Source of the DNA: Nocardia anaemiae NBRC 100462
Lineage (GTDB): Bacteria > Actinomycetota > Actinomycetes > Mycobacteriales > Mycobacteriaceae
DNA: 64,000 nt
Assembly: GCF_001612725.1 (NCBI RefSeq)
Contig: NZ_BDAZ01000047.1
Location: 1 to 64,000 of the forward strand
Reading direction: 5' to 3'
Position numbers and translations under genes: made by a program. How positions within the stretch are numbered: position 1 is the stretch's first letter; each line of letters starts with the position of its first letter. Under the pieces are notes generated by a model, which ran no database searches, was not told the origin of the DNA, and saw only the letters and a program-made list of their open reading frames with translations. Below are positions 1 through 9,500 of this stretch, one piece after another.

Positions 1-1175
1 AAGCGACCGGAGCGATGGAGCTGCAGGCGGAATTGACCGCTTCGGGCGCGGCCGTGCAGGTGGTGGCATGCGACGTAGCAGACCGTGACGCATGCGCACG
101 CATGCTGGCCGCAATTCCAGACACCCATCCATTGACGGGCGTGGTGCATGCCGCAGGCGTGCTCGACGACGGCATGGTCGCGGCGCTGACACCGGCGCGA
201 CTGCGGAAAGTGCTGGCGCCCAAGGCCGACGGTGGCCTGCACCTGCACGAACTGACCCGCGACCTGGATCTGGCGTGGTTCGTGCTGTTCTCCTCGGTCG
301 CCGGTGTGCTCGGTTCGCCCGGACAGGCGAATTACGCGGCGGCGAATGCCTTTCTGGACGAGCTGGCGGCTCTCCGACAGCAGGCGGGGCTGGCGGCGGT
401 GTCAATCGATTGGGGCCTGTGGGCGGCCGAATCCGGGATGGGCGCCACATTGGACACCGTGAATACCGCGCGGATCGGCCGAGAAGGTCTGGCACCGCTG
501 AGTGTGGAAGCCGGGCTGGCGATGTTCGATGCGGCGGTCCGACAGCCCGCACCGTCGGTCGTGGCGGCCGAGTTCGATCCGGCCGGATCGGTGGATGTGG
601 CCGCGCTGCATCCGATGTTGCGCAGGTTGCTGGGCGGTCGGCCGAGCGCCGCCACCGGCACGGTCGCGGATCAGGGGTTGCGGCTCGCCGGGTTGACGCC
701 CGAGCAGCAGGCCAAGCGGTTGCTGGAACTGGTCCGCTCACAGGTCGCGGCCGTACTCGGGCATCGCGGTCCCGAGCAGGTCGATATCGACGCGAACTTC
801 CGTGAACTCGGCTTCGATTCGCTGACATCGGTCGAACTCCGCAACCGCCTCGCGGCCGCGACCGGGCTCCAGCTTCCGGCGACCACTGTCTTCGATCAGC
901 CGACGCCGACCGCCATCACCGAGTATCTGATGACCCGGCTCGGAAACACCAGCGCCGACGATGCCAGCGAGATCGTGTCGACGCTGGATCGCACCCTGGC
1001 TCTGCTGCGTGACCGATCGCTCGACGACGACACCCGAAAGGCGGTCTCGGCCAGACTCATCCGCGCGCTGAACGAACTCGACGGCGCGGTGCAGCGCGAC
1101 GCGATCTCCGCGGATGCGATCGAGGAGGCGGGCTTCGACGAGATGTTCGAACTCATCGATGAGGAGCTGAAGTGA
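1..1175 (+). CDS. PKS-1: type I modular polyketide synthase, C-terminal part (KR-ACP-docking), cut by window edge
   Basis: The reading frame is open at base 3 and the gene starts left of the window. What remains is the second half of a ketoreductase, an acyl carrier protein and a docking tail. The KR has the B-type LDD motif (bases 162-170), an FSSVAG serine segment and GQANYAAANAFLD with the catalytic Tyr and Asn, so it should be active. The ACP carries GFDSL, with the phosphopantetheine Ser codon at base 819. The last ~90 residues are a helical docking domain ending FDEMFELIDEEL, the class that pairs with coiled-coil N-termini of the YLKR...RRRL type, as found on PKS-2. The stop TGA overlaps a GTG that opens the first mini-ORF of a tandem repeat. 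Whether this protein has a DH, and how many modules it holds, cannot be seen. Confidence 0.93.
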   Translation, partial: ATGAMELQAELTASGAAVQVVACDVADRDACARMLAAIPDTHPLTGVVHAAGVLDDGMVAALTPARLRKVLAPKADGGLHLHELTRDLDLAWFVLFSSVAGVLGSPGQANYAAANAFLDELAALRQQAGLAAVSIDWGLWAAESGMGATLDTVNTARIGREGLAPLSVEAGLAMFDAAVRQPAPSVVAAEFDPAGSVDVAALHPMLRRLLGGRPSAATGTVADQGLRLAGLTPEQQAKRLLELVRSQVAAVLGHRGPEQVDIDANFRELGFDSLTSVELRNRLAAATGLQLPATTVFDQPTPTAITEYLMTRLGNTSADDASEIVSTLDRTLALLRDRSLDDDTRKAVSARLIRALNELDGAVQRDAISADAIEEAGFDEMFELIDEELK

Positions 1176-1252
1176 CCGAGCGGAGCGAGGGCACCATCAA
1201 TACAGCACCAACGGTCGCAGCGGAGCCGAGCGCTAGCGAGGCGCAGCTGTGA
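1172..1252 (+). CDS. Mini-ORF 1 of the tandem repeat (26 aa), translationally coupled
   Basis: This is a 26-codon frame starting VTERSEGTI and ending SASEAQL. Its GTG overlaps the PKS-1 stop and its TGA overlaps the GTG of mini-ORF 2. The peptide is polar, with no recognisable domain. It probably acts as a coupling device carrying ribosomes from PKS-1 to PKS-2, not as a functional protein. Whether it is translated is inferred from the overlaps alone. Confidence 0.35.
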   Translation: MTERSEGTINTAPTVAAEPSASEAQL

Positions 1253-1329
1253 CCGAGCGGAGCGAGGGCACCATCAGCACGGCACCAACGGTCGCAGCGG
1301 AGCCGAGCGCTAGCGAGGCACAGCTGTGA
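1249..1329 (+). CDS. Mini-ORF 2 of the tandem repeat (26 aa), overlaps the PKS-2 start
   Basis: This second copy is identical to mini-ORF 1 at the protein level except for one Asn-to-Ser change. Three of the four base differences between copies are silent; with so few changes this is only weak support for the frame being translated. Its TGA (1327-1329) overlaps the GTG start of PKS-2 (1326). No independent function can be assigned. Confidence 0.35.
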   Translation: MTERSEGTISTAPTVAAEPSASEAQL

Positions 1330-4300
1330 CCGATCGCGACGAGAAGACACTTGCCTACCTCAAGCGGCTGACCCTCGAATTGCAGAGCACGAAAAGGCGG
1401 CTCAAGCAGTTCGAACAGTTGCACGGCCCGATCGCGATCGTCGGCGTCGGCTGTCGGTTCCCGGGCGGTGTCGGATCGCGGGCGGCGCTGTGGCAGCTGG
1501 TTGCCGACGAACGCGACGTCGTCGGCGATTTCCCGACCGACCGCGGCTGGGGCGACCTCTACGACCCGGACCCGGACACGCACGGCAAAACGTACACCCG
1601 GGCCGGTGCGTTTCTCTATGACGCTTCGCAATTCGATGCCGAGTTCTTCCGGATCAGCCCGCGCGAGGCGCTGGCGATGGACCCGCAACAGCGGGTCCTG
1701 CTCGAGGTCGTCTGGGAGGCGCTCGAGGACGCCGGAATCGACGCGATGTCGTTGCGTGGCAGCGATACCGGCGTCTTCGTCGGTGTCAGCGGCTGCGTGT
1801 ACGGACTGGGCAATGACGACGACGGGGTCGACGGTTACCGGATCAGCGGAAATCTGCCGAGCATCGTGTCCGGTCGAGTGGCCTACACCTTGGGCTTGGT
1901 CGGGCCCGCGGTATCCGTCGACACCGCATGCTCGTCGTCGCTGGTCGCGATCCATCAGGCGTGCGCCGCACTGCGGGCGGCCGAATGTGGCCTGGCACTG
2001 GTGGGTGGGGTGACTGTGTTGACGATGCCGACGATGTTCACCGACTTCGGCCGACAGCGGGGGCTCGCACCCGACGGCCGATGTAAGTCGTTCGCCGATT
2101 CCGCCGACGGCGTGTCGTGGGGCGAAGGCGCCGGAGTGCTTGTCCTGGAACGACTCTCGGACGCCGAAGCCAACGGGCATCGGGTGCTCGGCGTTATCCG
2201 CGGCAGTGCGCTCAACCAGGATGGGGGCAGCAACGGACTGACCGCGCCCAACGGCCCGTCGCAGGAACGCGTGATCCGAGCCGCGCTGGCGAATGCCGGA
2301 CTGTCGCCGACGGATGTCGACATTGTCGAGGGGCACGGCACCGGAACGACGCTCGGCGATCCGATCGAGGCGCAGGCGCTGCTGGCCACCTATGGCCGCG
2401 GCCGGGAGCAGCCGATGTGGCTGGGCTCGGTGAAGTCGAATATCGCGCATTCGCAGGCCGCCGCCGGTATGGCGGGCGTGATCAAGATGGTCGAGGCGAT
2501 GCGGCATCGGGTGCTGCCACGCACGCTGCATGTGGATGCTCCGTCGTCACAGGTGGATTGGCGCGAAGGCAATATCAGGCTGCTGACCGAAGCACGACCG
2601 TGGGAGTCGGTGGACGGTCGGCCGCGGCGTGCGGGGGTGTCCTCGTTCGGGATCAGCGGTACCAACGCGCACGTGATCGTGGAGGAAGCGCCGACGCCCG
2701 CGCCCGAACCCGAATCGACCCGGTCGCTGCCGGTGGTGCCGTGGGCGCTGTCCGGTCGGACCACGGGAGCCGTTGCCGCGCAAGTCGATCGGCTGCTCGG
2801 GTGGCTGGCCGATAATCCCGAGGCGTCGGCACTCGACGTCGGCGCGGCCCTGGCCCGTCGGGCACGGCTCGAGTACCGCGCGGTCGTGGTCGGCGCCGAT
2901 CGGACGGAACTGGCCGGGAGGCTGTCTGAAATCGTCTCGGCGCGTGGGCTTTCGGGCGAAACGGTATTCGTCTTCCCCGGGCAGGGTGCGCAGCGGGTCG
3001 GGATGGCCGCGGAGCTGTTCGAAACGTTTCCGGTGTTCGCGGACGCGATTCGCGCGATCTGCGACCCCGCATGGCTGTTCGATCCCGGCACCGACCTCGA
3101 CCGAACGGACCATACCCAGCTCGCACTGTTCGCGGTCGAAACCGCCTTGTTCCGGCTGCTCGAATCCTGGGGCATCAGGCCGGATCTGCTGATCGGGCAT
3201 TCGATCGGTGAGATCACCGCGGCCCATGTCGCCGAGGTCTTATCGCTCGAGGACGCCGTGGAATTGGTGACCGCGCGCGGTCGGCTCATGGCGGCGCTGC
3301 CTGCGGACGGTGCGATGCTGGCCGTGGAAACCGACGAGGTCGGCGCGCTGCCGAGCCGGATTTCGCTGGCGGCGGTGAATGCGCCCGGGTCGGTCGTAGT
3401 GTCCGGTCCGGCCGCCGCGATCGACGAACTCGAGTCGCGGTGGGCCGACCGGCGCATGCGGCGACTGCGCGTGTCGCATGCGTTCCATTCCGAGTCGATG
3501 GCGCCGATGCTGGCCGAATTCGGCACTGTGCTGCGGAAGTTGACGTTTCGGCCGCCGCGGATACCGATCGCGTCCAACGTCACCGGACGGTTCGAGTCCG
3601 AGCTGTTCACCGACCCGGACTATTGGGTGCGGCAGGTTCGGGAGCCGGTTCGATTCGGCGATGGTGTCGCGGCGGCGGTGGCTGCCGGTGGCACCAGGTT
3701 CGTGGAGGTCGGGCCGGGCAGTTCGGCCTCGGCGATGGTCGCCGGGACGGTCGATGCCGAAGCCGCGGTGACGGTCGCGCTGCTGCGGCGCGAGCAGTCC
3801 GAGGTGCGGTCGGTCATGGCCGGGGTCGCTCGGTTGTTCACCGCGGGTGTCGCGGTGGATTGGCAAGGCGTCTTCGCAGGCACCGGTGCGCGCCGAGTGG
3901 ACCTGCCGCTGTATGCCTTCGATCGGCAGCGCTATTGGCTGACACCATCGCCGCACGGTGGCTCGGATGCCGGGCTGTCGCATCCGGTTCTGACGGCGGT
4001 GCTCGAGGAACCCGACACCGGCGGGGTGCGCCTCACCGGAGAGCTGTCCTCGGCGGCGCAGCCGTGGCTGGCCGATCATCGCGTTCTCGGCAACGTGCTT
4101 TATCCGGCAACGGGTTTCGTGGAGCTGGCACTGCGGGCGGGCGCGGCGTGCGGGTGCCCCGTGGTGCGTGATCTGACGCTGCTGACGCCGCTGGCGATTC
4201 CGGCGTCGGGTTCGGTCACGGTGCAGGTATCGGTGCGTGTCGATGACGGAACCGGCGAACGGGCATTCGCGGTCTATGCGAACTCCGCTGGCGCCTGGAC

Positions 4301-6539
4301 GTGCCACGCGGAAGGTGTACTCGCGCGGCAACAAGCCGATGCGGACTTCGCGGGATTCGGCGACTGGCCACCTGCCGGGGCGGTCGAGGTCGACGCGACC
4401 GGGATCTATGACCGGCTCACCGCCGTGGGACTCGAGTACGGTCCCGCATTTCGCGGGCTGCGTCGGGTATGGCGGCACGGCGAGGTGTGGTTCGCCGAGG
4501 CAGTGGCGGATGAAATCAGCTCCGGGGCCGAGCAATTCGCGATGCATCCGGTTTTGCTCGATGCGGTACTGCACACACAGGCGCTGGCACGCGGCACGGA
4601 CGAATTCGAACCGATGGTGCCGTTCACCTGGGAAGGTGTCGTGGCGCGATCGGTCGCCCGTGGTGCCGTGCGTGCTCGGCTCACCCCCGTGGGGCCGGGC
4701 AGCGTGGCGATCGATATCACCGACGATGCGGATGTCCCCGTGCTGTCGGTGCGGTCGTCGACGCTGCGCCGGGCGTCGGTCGATCGGCTCGACCGGACAC
4801 TGCATATGGTCGACTGGCGACCGGTCGATGCACCCTCGGCCGCTCCGGTGACCTGGGGCGCGTGGGGCGGCGACACGGTGCCCGATGTCGTTGTCGCGGA
4901 CTTCCGGCGTACCGCGCCAGTGCTGCCGTCCGATGTGCGGTCAGCGACGCTGACCGCCCTGAAGATATTGCAGGAGTACACGAGTGACGATCGGTACGCG
5001 CGTGCTCGGCTCCTCGTGGTCACCTCCGGTGCGGTCGCCCTTCCCGGCGAGGGCGTCATCGACCTTGCCGGTGCCGCCGTGTGGGGGCTGGTGCGGTCGG
5101 CGCAGGCGGAGCATCCGGGTCGGTTCGTGCTCGCCGATATCGACGTAGAACTCGACAACGAATCTGTCGCGCGAGTGGTCGGCTCGGCAGAACCGCAGAT
5201 CATAGTGCGCGGCGGTGTGATCCGGGTAGCGCGCCTGGTGCGGATGGCACCGACCGAGTCGATGTCACCTGCGCCACTGACCGATGGGGCGGTGCTGATC
5301 ACCGGTGGCACCGGAGATCTCGGTACCGCGGTCGCACGGCATCTCGTCGCGAAGCACGGTGTTCGCGACATCGTGCTGGCGAGCCGTCGCGGTGCGGCGA
5401 CGAGCGTTGCCGACGAACTCCGCGCGGCGGGCGCGCTCGTGCAGGTCGAGCGCTGCGACGTCGCGGATCGGAATGCGGTGCAACGGTTGGTGTCCGGGAT
5501 CATCGCCGAACGGCCGCTCATCGGCGTGGTCCACGCCGCAGGTGTCCTGGACGACGGCGTCATCACCTCCCTGACGCCGGAGCGAATCGACGCGGTCCTG
5601 GCGCCGAAGGTGTCGGGCGCATGGCATCTGCACGAGGCGACCGCGCGGTCGAACCTGTCGATGTTCGTGCTCATATCGTCGGCCGCGGGCGTGCTGGGCG
5701 CTCCGGGACAGGGCAACTACGCCGCCGCGAACGCCTATCTCGACGCGCTCGCGGCATACCGCCGGGCAGACGGTGCGGTCGGTGTCGCGATGGCATTCGG
5801 ACCGTGGGAAAGCGGCATGAGCGGGCGACTCGATGACGCGGCACGCAAACGCCTCGCCCGCAATGGTATTCGTGATCTGCCCCCCGCGGCCGCGCTGGCC
5901 GCCTTCGACCTGGCGCTGCACGCGCGGCAGCCGGTCGTCGTGCCCGTCGGCCTGGATCTCGCGGCCGCGGACCCCGGCACCGAGCTACCGTCGATCTTCG
6001 CGGCGCTGGCGCCGACACAGCGTCCCATCGCACGCGCGGCGGCCATGTTCGCCGGTCTCTCACCCGCGAAACGCCGTGCGGAGATCCTTCGACTCGTCCG
6101 CGCACACACCGCGGCGGTCCTCGGGCATCCGGGCCCGGCGGCGATCGCACCGGATCGGCCGTTCCAGGAGATGGGGTTCGATTCGCTCGCGGCGGTGCAG
6201 CTCCGCAACCGGATGCGAGCGGCGACCGGCCTCGACCTTGCCGCCACGGTCGTTTTCGACTATCCGACGCCCGCGGCGATCAGCGAATACCTCGCCGCCG
6301 AATTCGCCGGGCGTGCTGATGATCCGGTCGTGGACACCGACGATCGGATCCGTGCGGCGATCGGCGCGATTCCGCTCGACCGGCTCCGCACGGCCGGATT
6401 GCTCGACCAGTTGCTCGATTTGGCCGGTGCCGCGACCGTACCGGACGAGGTGGTCGGCAAGCGGGCCGAGCAGATCCGAGATATGGATGAGGAGAGCCTG
6501 ATCCGCATGGTCCTGGGTGATCCGGACGGTCCGGCATGA
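1326..6539 (+). CDS. PKS-2: polyketide synthase, one module KS-AT-DH-KR-ACP
   Basis: 1737 aa. Order: coiled-coil N-docking (1-36, YLKRLTLELQ...RRL class); KS about 37-460 with Cys202, His337 and His375 (the last in KSNIAHS, where GHT is usual); AT with Ser626 in GHSIG and HAFH at 718, the malonyl signature; DH with His918 in HRVLGNVLYP and Asp1079 in LLDAVLH; KR with TGGTGDLG at ~1326, LDD motif and Tyr1465; ACP Ser1620 in GFDSL. No enoylreductase. The tail DMDEESLIRMVL is the docking class matching PKS-3. The module should add two carbons and leave a double bond, probably trans (B-type KR plus DH). Start is GTG, with GCGAGG upstream inside the tandem repeat. The stop overlaps PKS-3 by ATGA. 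Confidence 0.95.
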   Translation: MTDRDEKTLAYLKRLTLELQSTKRRLKQFEQLHGPIAIVGVGCRFPGGVGSRAALWQLVADERDVVGDFPTDRGWGDLYDPDPDTHGKTYTRAGAFLYDASQFDAEFFRISPREALAMDPQQRVLLEVVWEALEDAGIDAMSLRGSDTGVFVGVSGCVYGLGNDDDGVDGYRISGNLPSIVSGRVAYTLGLVGPAVSVDTACSSSLVAIHQACAALRAAECGLALVGGVTVLTMPTMFTDFGRQRGLAPDGRCKSFADSADGVSWGEGAGVLVLERLSDAEANGHRVLGVIRGSALNQDGGSNGLTAPNGPSQERVIRAALANAGLSPTDVDIVEGHGTGTTLGDPIEAQALLATYGRGREQPMWLGSVKSNIAHSQAAAGMAGVIKMVEAMRHRVLPRTLHVDAPSSQVDWREGNIRLLTEARPWESVDGRPRRAGVSSFGISGTNAHVIVEEAPTPAPEPESTRSLPVVPWALSGRTTGAVAAQVDRLLGWLADNPEASALDVGAALARRARLEYRAVVVGADRTELAGRLSEIVSARGLSGETVFVFPGQGAQRVGMAAELFETFPVFADAIRAICDPAWLFDPGTDLDRTDHTQLALFAVETALFRLLESWGIRPDLLIGHSIGEITAAHVAEVLSLEDAVELVTARGRLMAALPADGAMLAVETDEVGALPSRISLAAVNAPGSVVVSGPAAAIDELESRWADRRMRRLRVSHAFHSESMAPMLAEFGTVLRKLTFRPPRIPIASNVTGRFESELFTDPDYWVRQVREPVRFGDGVAAAVAAGGTRFVEVGPGSSASAMVAGTVDAEAAVTVALLRREQSEVRSVMAGVARLFTAGVAVDWQGVFAGTGARRVDLPLYAFDRQRYWLTPSPHGGSDAGLSHPVLTAVLEEPDTGGVRLTGELSSAAQPWLADHRVLGNVLYPATGFVELALRAGAACGCPVVRDLTLLTPLAIPASGSVTVQVSVRVDDGTGERAFAVYANSAGAWTCHAEGVLARQQADADFAGFGDWPPAGAVEVDATGIYDRLTAVGLEYGPAFRGLRRVWRHGEVWFAEAVADEISSGAEQFAMHPVLLDAVLHTQALARGTDEFEPMVPFTWEGVVARSVARGAVRARLTPVGPGSVAIDITDDADVPVLSVRSSTLRRASVDRLDRTLHMVDWRPVDAPSAAPVTWGAWGGDTVPDVVVADFRRTAPVLPSDVRSATLTALKILQEYTSDDRYARARLLVVTSGAVALPGEGVIDLAGAAVWGLVRSAQAEHPGRFVLADIDVELDNESVARVVGSAEPQIIVRGGVIRVARLVRMAPTESMSPAPLTDGAVLITGGTGDLGTAVARHLVAKHGVRDIVLASRRGAATSVADELRAAGALVQVERCDVADRNAVQRLVSGIIAERPLIGVVHAAGVLDDGVITSLTPERIDAVLAPKVSGAWHLHEATARSNLSMFVLISSAAGVLGAPGQGNYAAANAYLDALAAYRRADGAVGVAMAFGPWESGMSGRLDDAARKRLARNGIRDLPPAAALAAFDLALHARQPVVVPVGLDLAAADPGTELPSIFAALAPTQRPIARAAAMFAGLSPAKRRAEILRLVRAHTAAVLGHPGPAAIAPDRPFQEMGFDSLAAVQLRNRMRAATGLDLAATVVFDYPTPAAISEYLAAEFAGRADDPVVDTDDRIRAAIGAIPLDRLRTAGLLDQLLDLAGAATVPDEVVGKRAEQIRDMDEESLIRMVLGDPDGPA

Positions 6540-9500
6540 GCGGCTCGGATACCCGGTTGGTCGAGGCGCTACGTCGCTCGGTCCTGGAAAACGACGAACT
6601 GCGGGCAGCGAATCAGCGGTTGACGGCCGCACTCGCCGAACCCATCGCGATTGTCGGAGCCGCCTGCCGCCTGCCCGGCGGTGTGACCTCGCGCGATCAG
6701 CTGTGGGACCTGGTCGCCGACGGCCGCGACGCGATCGGTGCCTTTCCGGTCGACCGCGGCTGGGACCCCGACCTCTATGATCCCGACCCGGACGCGGTAG
6801 GTCGGTCCTATGTGCGCGAGGGCGGGTTCCTCTATGACGCGGGCGATTTCGATGCCGGATTTTTCGGCATCAGCCCGCGCGAAGCCCTCGCCGCCGACCC
6901 ACAGCAGCGGTTGCTGCTCGAGGTTTCATGGGAGGCGCTCGAGGACGCGCGGCTCGATCCGACCTCGTTGCGAGGCAGCGACACCGGTGTTTTCGCGGGT
7001 GTGATGTACCACGACTACGGGCAGATGAACCAGCTCGGCTCGATCGTCTCGGGCCGAGTCGCCTACGCGCTGGGCCTCACCGGTCCGGCAGTCACCGTCG
7101 ACACCGCCTGCTCCTCGTCGCTGGTGGCACTGCACCAGGCGGTGGCGGCGTTGCGGGCAGGTGAGTGCGGTCTTGCTCTGGTCGGTGGTGTGTCGGTCAT
7201 GGCGACGCCAGGTGTCTTCGTCGAAATGTCGCGGCAGCGCGGGCTTTCGCCGGACGGCCGCTGCAAGTCCTACGCCGCCTCGGCCGACGGGGTCGGCTGG
7301 TCCGAAGGCGCGGCAATGGTTGTAGTCGAACGGCTTTCGAGTGCCCGACGCAACGGCAGGCGCATCCTGGCGCTCGTGCGCGGGTCGGCGGTGAATCAGG
7401 ACGGCACCAGCAACGGGCTGACCGCACCGAACGGACCAGCGCAGGAACGGGTGATCCGCGCCGCGCTGGCCAATGCCGGGCTGGGCGCCGACGATATCGA
7501 CCTCGTCGAGGGCCATGGCACCGGAACGACGCTCGGTGACCCGATCGAAGCGCGCGCGCTCGTCGCCACGTACGGCAGGAAGCGGGATCGGCCGATCTGG
7601 CTGGGCTCGATCAAGTCGAACGTCGGCCACACGCAAGCCGCCGCGGGCGTCACCGGCGTGATCAAGATGGCGATGGCCATGCGGCACCATTCGATGCCTT
7701 CGACACTGCACGTCGATGCGCCGAGCCCGCACGTCGACTGGTCCGCCGGAACCGTGCGGCTGCTCACCGAATCGCAGCCGTGGCCGAAGGGGGAGGAGCC
7801 GCGCCGTGCCGCGGTGTCGTCGTTCGGCATCAGCGGCACCAATGCCCATGTGATCCTGGAAGAGCCACCGGCCGAGCCGGTCCCGGCCCGCCAGGGGCCG
7901 CCACCGCCGGTCGTGCCGTGGGTGATCTCCGGGCGGACCGCGGCAGCGCTGGCCGCGCAGGCGGACCGGATTCGCGACCGGGTGGTGGCCACACCGGAGC
8001 TCACTCCGGCCGATATCGGTGTGTCCCTCGCGGACCGCGCTCGGCTCGAGCACCGGGCCGTCGCGGTGGGCACCAGCCGCGCGCAATTGCTTACGGCGCT
8101 CGCGGATCCGATAGCGGGACAAGCGATATCGGGGAAGACGGCATTCGCTTTCCCGGGCCAGGGCGCACAGCGGCTGGGCATGGGACGCGGGCTGCACGAG
8201 GCGTTCCCGGTATTCCGCACGGTGTTCGACAATGCGGTCGCTGCCGTCGAACAGCACCTGTCCGCCGAGTTGCGGCCCGTGCTCTGGGGTGCGGACGAAC
8301 CGGCGCTGACGCAGACGATGTTCGCGCAGAACGGCTTGTTCGCCATCGAGGTCGCGCTGGCCGCGCTGCTCGAATCGTGGGGCGTGGTGCCGGATCTCGT
8401 CCTCGGTCATTCGGTCGGCGAGATTGCCGCCGCGCACGTTGCCGGGGTGCTGTCACTGGAAGATGCCGCGCGGGTCGTCGCCGCGCGCGGCAGACTGATG
8501 CGGGCACTGCCCACCGGCGGCGCGATGCTCGCCGTCGCGGCGAGCGCGAGCGAAGTGCTGTCGCTGCTGCCGAGCGGTGTCGAGATCGCCGCGGTGAACG
8601 GACCAGCCGCCGTTGTGCTCTCCGGCGATGCCGACCGATTGGCGACGACAGCGGCGGAATGCGCCCGTCGCGACTGGAAGACCAGCAGGCTCGCGGTCTC
8701 CCATGCCTTCCACTCGGCAGCCATGGATCCGATTCTCGACGAGTTCACCGCCGTCATCGCGGACATCGCTGTCGGTCCACGACGGTTGCCGGTCGTATCG
8801 ACCATGACCGGCGATTTCGCGCCCGAGGATTTTGGTACTCCGCGATACTGGCGACGGCAGTTGCGACAACCAGTGCTGTTCGCGGACAGTGTCGCCACCG
8901 CGGCCGCCGACGGCGCGGTACGGTTCGTGGAGGTGGGCCCGGGGGCCGCATTGACCGCGATGATCGCCGCCGCGGATATCGAGGCCGTCTCGGTGCCGCT
9001 GCTGCGCGGCGACGGCGACGAGATCGAATCGCTGCTAACCGGGCTCGGCCGCTTCGACGTCATCGGTGGTGCGGTGGACTGGACCCGCTATTTCGCGGGT
9101 ACCGACGCGCGCCGCGTCGACCTGCCGTTGTATCCGTTCCAGCGGCAACGCTTCTGGGCGGTGCCCACGGGTGGCGACGTGACGGGCGCCGGTCTCGAGT
9201 CTTCCGGACACCCGTTGGTCGGCGCGGTCGTGGAATCGCCCGCCTCCGGTGGCGTCGTACTGACCGGACGGCTCTCGCTGCAATCGCAGCCGTGGCTGGC
9301 CGAGCACCGCATCTTCGGCCGCGCATTGCTGCCCGGTGCCGGATTCGTCGAACTGATGGTGCGCGCCGGTGACGAAGTCGATTGTTCCGTGGTGCAGGAC
9401 ATGACGATTCGGGCACCGCTGCCGATTCCGGAGACGGGCGGGGTCGCGCTGCAGGTCGTCGTCGACGGCGCGGACACCGACGGGCATCGCGCGATCGCGG

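Larger units (their letters stand above)
1172..1329 (+). repeat. Two-copy 77-base tandem repeat, MIRU-like, between PKS-1 and PKS-2
   Basis: Two copies (from 1173 and 1250) differ at only four bases. A third partial match begins at 1327, where PKS-2 starts. Each unit begins GTGACCGAGCGG and ends CAGCTGTGA, so the stop of one small frame overlaps the GTG of the next (GTGA). Each unit also carries GCGAGG shortly before the next GTG, a usable ribosome-binding site. Unit size and overlapping stop/start codons resemble mycobacterial interspersed repetitive units. That family link is by architecture only; I cannot confirm sequence homology. Confidence 0.85.
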
